Positions 6,087 to 9,728 of a stretch of DNA of 9,728 nucleotides are shown one piece after another. The stretch covers positions 1 to 9,728 of the forward strand of contig CAZPFS010000043.1 in the NCBI GenBank assembly GCA_964585925.1, written 5' to 3'. Source of the stretch: JAAZLS01 sp964585925. Lineage in GTDB: Bacteria; Bacillota; Dethiobacteria; DTU022. The notes beneath the pieces are model-generated. The model made no database searches and was not told where the DNA came from. It worked only from the letters and a program-made list of their open reading frames with translations. The stretch's first letter is position 1. Every line of letters starts with the position of its first letter. Made by a program: the position numbers and the translations under genes.

Positions 6087-7817
6087 CTATTCCAGCCCGG
6101 GCAAATCTACCGGCAAGCGCCCCCCGGGGGCCAGGCTGCCATTAAGAACACGTCCCAGGGCCTCCATAGAATCCATGTGGTCACTGTAGGTGCAAAGGTA
6201 AGTGCCGGTATCAGGCACGATCAGGAGATCATAGGGCGAGGATATGGCGATTACCGCCAACTGGCTTTGCCCGGCCAGTTCATGGATCAGATCGGCCCAG
6301 GCCGGGTGCTGACCGAGGTTTTCGGTTCCCACCAGCACCAGGGGGGAGGTTTCAAGAAGCCGGACAAGATCATCCACCTCCCCGAATGAGGCCCCAAGCG
6401 GGATCAGATAAGGTTTGAGATTTGGGCATTTACTTATCAAAGGGGCCAAAGCGTCTTCCCGCTCGGCAGGCCAAACCAAGGGGATGGTTTCGCCGGGAGA
6501 GATGGGGATCAGCGAGGCGCGATCCCGGACCAGAGTGATGCTCTCCCGAGCAATGCGTCGGGCCACTTCCAGATTTTGCGGCGAAGCAAGATCGCTAAGA
6601 CTATCCGAGTGGGGCAAGGGATCATCAATAATCCTATATTTTAATTTGGCGGCCAGAATCCGCCGTACCGACTGATCAAGGCGTCCCTCAGTTATCGTTC
6701 CATCTTCAACTGCTTGCAGCAGGGAGTTGTAAATCACCTTGCGATCTCCGGGCTGAACCCCGGTCCAGGGACCGAACAAAACAAGATCAACCCCCGCTTG
6801 AAAAGCCATTACCGCGGCCTCTCCCAGACCCCAGTGACCGGTGATCGCCCCCATGCTCATGGAATCAGTGATCACCAGCCCCTCAAAACCCATCTTGTCT
6901 CGCAGATAATCAACGGCCTGTGCGGAAAGACTGACCGGAAGTCCATTATTGCCGGTGAGCCCCGGCACCAGAATATGGGCCATCATTACCGCGGGGACGC
7001 CTTCTTTAATCATAGACTGAAAGGGCTTCAATTCAATGTTTTTCAGCCGATCAAGATCGTAGGGGATAAATGGCAGCCCGTAATGGGAATCCACATCCGT
7101 ATCCCCGTGGCCGGGGAAATGTTTGGCCGTAGCCAGAACCCCCTCCTTCAGATACGGCTTGACCATGGCCACCCCCAGGCGGGCCACCGCCTCGGGATCC
7201 GAGCCGAAAGATCTGAGACCAATCACCGGGTTGTCCGGGTTGTTATTCACATCCACCACTGGGGCAAAGTTAAAATTGATTCCCACAAGGCGAAGTTCAC
7301 GAGCCGTCACTGCCGCGCTTTGGCCGGCCAGCTCCGTGTTTCCGGTAGCCCCCATGGCCATATTCCCGGGAAATACCGTTACTCCCTCAGTGAGGCGGAC
7401 TACGGAGCCCCCCTCCTGATCTATGGAAATAAACAGGGGCAAGACACCGCTGTCAATGACACCTTTTTGGATTGTTTTCGTAAGAGCCGCTACCTGGGCC
7501 GGACTTCCAATATTTCCGCTGGAGGTATAAAGAATTATTCCCCCTAAGGGAAGTTCGCACAGTTCTGCCACCAATCGATCGGCAAATTCCGGGCCGGTAA
7601 AGTAGGCGATGATCACCTGGCCCACTTTTTCCTCCAGGGTCATATCTTTCAAAATTTCGTTTACCCTATCAACCTGTTCTTGAGTAAGAGGTTTTTCCTT
7701 TTTGGGGATATGATAGAAAATTAAAAGGGCAACGATTGCCGCAACCGGCAAAATCAGCCAGGAAATTTTGCTAATGCGTTTTTTCCTTGTGTTGCTGATC
7801 TGTGGCACCCCCCTCAC
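6087..7817 (-). CDS. nagZ: Beta-N-acetylhexosaminidase, NagZ type (glycoside hydrolase family 3), membrane anchored
   Basis: NagZ removes N-acetylglucosamine from muropeptides or peptidoglycan fragments in cell-wall turnover; in Gram-positives it acts outside the membrane. The 576-residue protein has a basic N-terminus, one membrane helix (about 19-36) and no lipobox, so it should be an anchored ectoenzyme. The GH3 barrel covers about 45-370: SIDQEGGSVVRL (131-142), NFAPVVDVN (183-191), the KHFPGHGDT loop (232-240) followed by DSH (D243, H245, the Asp-His dyad that serves as acid/base in NagZ), and VITDSMSMGA with the nucleophile D318. A second domain (about 420-576), as in Bacillus NagZ, ends in YLCTYSDHMDSMEAL and GGRLPVDLPG. 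Start: GTG at 7817 with GAGAGG 6 nt upstream. The first eight or so codons and the ribosome site lie in a repeat-like GC-rich stretch (7809-7845), so the start may have been remodelled. All catalytic residues are present. Confidence 0.94.
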   Translation of the reverse strand: MRGVPQISNTRKKRISKISWLILPVAAIVALLIFYHIPKKEKPLTQEQVDRVNEILKDMTLEEKVGQVIIAYFTGPEFADRLVAELCELPLGGIILYTSSGNIGSPAQVAALTKTIQKGVIDSGVLPLFISIDQEGGSVVRLTEGVTVFPGNMAMGATGNTELAGQSAAVTARELRLVGINFNFAPVVDVNNNPDNPVIGLRSFGSDPEAVARLGVAMVKPYLKEGVLATAKHFPGHGDTDVDSHYGLPFIPYDLDRLKNIELKPFQSMIKEGVPAVMMAHILVPGLTGNNGLPVSLSAQAVDYLRDKMGFEGLVITDSMSMGAITGHWGLGEAAVMAFQAGVDLVLFGPWTGVQPGDRKVIYNSLLQAVEDGTITEGRLDQSVRRILAAKLKYRIIDDPLPHSDSLSDLASPQNLEVARRIARESITLVRDRASLIPISPGETIPLVWPAEREDALAPLISKCPNLKPYLIPLGASFGEVDDLVRLLETSPLVLVGTENLGQHPAWADLIHELAGQSQLAVIAISSPYDLLIVPDTGTYLCTYSDHMDSMEALGRVLNGSLAPGGRLPVDLPGLE

Positions 7818-7845
7818 CCTAAGCCTCTCCCACCAAGGGAGGAAG
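7809..7845. repeat. Partial copy of a CCCTCACCCTAA-CCTCTCCC type palindromic repeat over the nagZ start
   Basis: On + the stretch contains CCCTCACCCTAAGCCTCTCC followed by CACCAAGGGAGG. This resembles the dispersed intergenic palindromes of the form CCCTCACCCTAACCCTCTCCC found in many bacterial genomes. CTCCC (7827-7831) and GGGAG (7837-7841) can pair around a 5-nt loop. The element supplies the GTG start and the Shine-Dalgarno-like GGGAGAGG of nagZ on the - strand. Repeat identity is from memory of the motif; copy number in this genome is unknown. Confidence 0.4.
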
Positions 7846-7917
7846 ATGCAAACCCTGAAATTGGCCCCTTCTTCCCTGTATTACATTTTTACCCGGATGT
7901 ACCCCGTTTATAACCCA

Positions 7918-7926
7918 ATTATAACA
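7918..7926 (-). promoter_or_regulatory. Extended -10 promoter element for nagZ
   Basis: On the - strand this reads TGTTATAAT, a perfect TATAAT with the TG of an extended -10. It lies about 100 bp upstream of the nagZ GTG, in an otherwise AT-rich stretch. No good -35 is visible at 16-18 nt, which extended -10 promoters tolerate. Confidence 0.45.
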
Positions 7927-7963
7927 TGCCTTATTAAATTTGGTTGGAGATAAAAATAGGCGC

Positions 7964-7995
7964 GTGCTTAACAAAACGTGTGCTTAACTAAAAAT
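7964..7995. repeat. Tandem 16-bp imperfect repeat at the 3' end of the membrane protein gene
   Basis: GTGCTTAACAAAACGT (7964-7979) is followed directly by GTGCTTAACTAAAAAT (7980-7995), sharing the 9-mer GTGCTTAAC. The second copy includes the stop codon of the - strand membrane protein. It may be a slippage duplication or a pair of protein binding sites; no terminator hairpin accompanies it. Confidence 0.45.
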
Positions 7996-9285
7996 GTACA
8001 GTATTTTAAACAACCCATAAAGGTACAGGCATAAAATTCCCAACAATATCAAAGCAAAGGAAATATTCCATTGAAGTCCCACTACAAATGGATTGTTTTT
8101 TATGTTGCTGCTCAAGCTCTGCACTATAATTCCAAAGGGAGATGTCATAACCCCTAATACCGCCCCGCCTGAAAAAGCCAGTGCGGTCAGGCTTCCTGGA
8201 ATTGAAGGTATGTTGATTATGCTTGCAAAAAGCATGATCGATACCAGGGGATGAATACCGATAATGCTAAGCACAAAAGGTAATACTGGAAGCACCATCA
8301 ATATTAACCATGGTGGTGCCATGTTTTCAAGGGAAATATGGTTTTTAAGGAATACAAATTCAAGGGTGCTGGTCAGAAATCCTGCAGATATAAAACCACC
8401 AAAAACAAAGTGGTTGGCGGATATATCGCTGAAAAAGTACCTGTGCAACATCAACGTAACAGGCACAATTTTATTTGCAAGCAAGGCCCACACCAAACAA
8501 AACAGCGGGCAGAAAAAGATCAAAAGCCTGATCATTGAAATACTGGTATATATGTTTAAGGACACAAGTAATATGGATGAAAATGTTATACCGATAATCA
8601 GGTATTTGTTATCTTTATTGTAATAATTGTTGGCATGAATAGCCATAGTGTTTGATTTTTCTGCCCATTTTGTTTCTCCATACAACAGGTGAGATGAAAA
8701 TAGGACACATCCCAGCGCAAATATAAAAGCAGGAGGACCTGCATTAATCCAACTGGAACCGGTAAATGTGATCGCCAAAGCAAAAGTAGCTGATAATGGC
8801 GACCATAGAATACCCAAATTTATCCCACGCAATATCGTGCTAGTTTCCCTTTGCACCTCTGGTTTTTTGCTCTCGAGCAGAGTGGAAAGAATGGGAATGG
8901 AACCAAGTGAAATAAAACTTCCAAGAAGAAATGAAATAAGGTGAAGGTATAAACCGTTACTTTTGAGCCTAATAAATATTTTGGAATAATCCCCAAAATG
9001 AATTGGGAATCCCAAAACAGGCAATATGATGATCAGTAATACGACCTCAATTTTCTTTACCATATATGAAGCCAATTGCATAAATGGGACGTGATTGATC
9101 AACAGAATTATAATACTAATGATTACCAGCAACAGTGAAATGTACCTGGCTAGGCCCTTAAGTTTTAGGAGCCCAATTACCATGCATATAAAACCCAAAA
9201 TGGTAGAAAGGGTAACCAGCAAGATGTGTTGACTGATTTGCAGGGCAATTGCGGCCAAGATCAGTAAGGTATAAGGATGAACCAT
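7984..9285 (-). CDS. Polytopic membrane protein, transporter-like, family not recognised
   Basis: This 433-residue protein is almost entirely hydrophobic, with about 11-12 predicted membrane helices, short loops and no soluble domain. A longer polar loop (about residues 200-230, around GETKWAEKSNTMAIHANN) splits it into two halves, a layout common in ion and organic-acid permeases. Glycine/serine/proline-rich stretches such as LLGSFISLGSIPILSTLLESK and SGGAVLGVMTSPFGIIVQ could be re-entrant or substrate-site segments, which makes an anion/citrate-permease-like fold a guess only. The start is secure: ATG at 9285 with GAGGTGAT about 6 nt upstream. The gene is distinctly AT-richer, with more Ile/Lys/Asn codons ending in A/T, than the NagZ and PlsY-like genes, which may indicate transfer from a lower-GC source. 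It is alone on the - strand, with nagZ downstream after a 166-bp gap containing its own promoter. Confidence 0.75.
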   Translation of the reverse strand: MVHPYTLLILAAIALQISQHILLVTLSTILGFICMVIGLLKLKGLARYISLLLVIISIIILLINHVPFMQLASYMVKKIEVVLLIIILPVLGFPIHFGDYSKIFIRLKSNGLYLHLISFLLGSFISLGSIPILSTLLESKKPEVQRETSTILRGINLGILWSPLSATFALAITFTGSSWINAGPPAFIFALGCVLFSSHLLYGETKWAEKSNTMAIHANNYYNKDNKYLIIGITFSSILLVSLNIYTSISMIRLLIFFCPLFCLVWALLANKIVPVTLMLHRYFFSDISANHFVFGGFISAGFLTSTLEFVFLKNHISLENMAPPWLILMVLPVLPFVLSIIGIHPLVSIMLFASIINIPSIPGSLTALAFSGGAVLGVMTSPFGIIVQSLSSNIKNNPFVVGLQWNISFALILLGILCLYLYGLFKILYIFS

Positions 9286-9566
9286 TTAACTATCACCTCG
9301 AAACGTGTACGCATGGGAACCGCAAGGGCCAAATGTATGGGACATTAAACCAGGAAAGGCTATAAAATACCTACAAGATAAATATCATACAGATCAACAA
9401 GGATCACATCGCCAAAGATAACAGGCCCATAAGCTGTAACTGAAGAGCTACTATTTCTTATAATCCCTCACATTCGCTTCAGTTTTCTTAATTATTACAT
9501 ATACGTTGTGGATGCACCAGCGAAAATCAAACCAAACAATGAATTTTGGGGGAAACAACACGTGCA
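9286..9566. other. Spacer upstream of the membrane protein gene
   Basis: AT-rich sequence of 281 bp in which I find no supported gene, RNA or strong promoter. On the - strand a frame stays open from the window edge (9728) to a stop at 9451-9453, but it has no family resemblance and overlaps the GGDEF-like remnant in another frame, so I treat it as chance. The promoter of the membrane protein gene should lie here, but no hexamer pair stands out. Confidence 0.45.
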
Positions 9567-9728
9567 CTACTTCCCCTCGGATTTTTTCCCTTTCAGTTGT
9601 TTGGCCTGGTAAAGAACATCGGCAGCCCTCAGGTTCTAGAACAAATGATTTTAACTCCTTGTTTCCCCCGCGGACAGTTTGGGAGTAAACATAACCATCC
9701 CCTTTGGCCAGGCAGAAAGCAATGTTGT
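9567..9728 (-). pseudogene. Eroded C-terminal end of a GGDEF (diguanylate cyclase) domain, 5' end outside window
   Basis: Read on the - strand from the window edge, one frame gives FTPKLSAGETRS, a TAA (9651-9653), four residues, a TAG (9636-9638), then NLRAADVLYQAKQLKGKK and a final TAG (9567-9569). The last part matches the end of GGDEF domains, where an Ala-Asp-x-x-Leu-Tyr-x-Ala-Lys helix is followed by Gly-Lys/Arg-Asn; PKLSAGET occupies the place of the preceding SxGV strand at about the right distance. GGDEF proteins make cyclic di-GMP. Two in-frame stops in this short stretch mean the gene is dead if the identification is right. The GGDEF catalytic loop would lie beyond the window. The match is short, so a chance resemblance is possible. 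Confidence 0.5.

Noticed and set aside
6714..7547. Long open frame on + opposite nagZ (277 codons)
   Set aside because: It lies entirely inside the convincing GH3 gene on the other strand, has no family-like motifs, and its composition is a mirror of the GC-rich nagZ codons.
9451..9728. Open frame on - from the right edge to 9451, over 90 codons without stop
   Set aside because: No recognisable domain, and the overlapping frame shows GGDEF-like sequence instead; likely chance openness.

Overview
The window reads like a piece of a Gram-positive, anaerobic Firmicute chromosome (class Clostridia, perhaps a Peptococcaceae/Pelotomaculum-like lineage). The lineage is inference from gene content (SanA-like DUF218 protein, VanW protein, membrane-anchored two-domain NagZ, PlsY-type acyltransferase) and from Shine-Dalgarno-led genes with several GTG/TTG starts. 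No rRNA, phage, IS or CRISPR structure is visible. Base composition is mixed: moderately GC-rich over the PlsY-like, NagZ and VanW genes, clearly AT-richer over the right-hand membrane protein and over the ImmA peptidase.

Layout, left to right. (1) 1-669 (+): SanA/YdcF-type membrane-anchored DUF218 protein, cut by the window edge. (2) 771-2218 (+): a MATE-family multidrug exporter whose reading frame is broken near 1750, giving two abutting ORFs with an ATGA overlap. (3) 2292-3344 (-): VanW-domain protein, membrane anchored and extracytoplasmic. (4) 3479-4210 (+): ImmA/IrrE-type zinc peptidase lacking the usual N-terminal HTH, with an antitoxin-like tail. (5) 4269-5537 (-): a two-part membrane enzyme, PlsY-like acyltransferase domain followed by a DGK1/SEC59-like lipid kinase domain. 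(6) 5829-5904 (+): tRNA-Arg(UCU) with encoded CCA. (7) 6087-7817 (-): NagZ-type GH3 beta-N-acetylhexosaminidase. (8) 7984-9285 (-): AT-rich polytopic membrane protein of unknown family. (9) 9567-9728 (-): what looks like the eroded C-terminal end of a GGDEF (diguanylate cyclase) domain with two in-frame stops, running off the right edge.

The genes are mostly single transcription units on alternating strands, so this is not one operon. A loose common theme is the cell envelope: SanA-like protein, VanW protein, NagZ (muropeptide turnover), the phospholipid-type acyltransferase/kinase fusion and a drug exporter. The most unusual objects are the PlsY-kinase fusion with substituted active-site motifs, the split MATE gene, the orphan ImmA peptidase and the GGDEF remnant. 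I see no clear multi-gene novel system; the fusion protein is the best candidate for new biochemistry.
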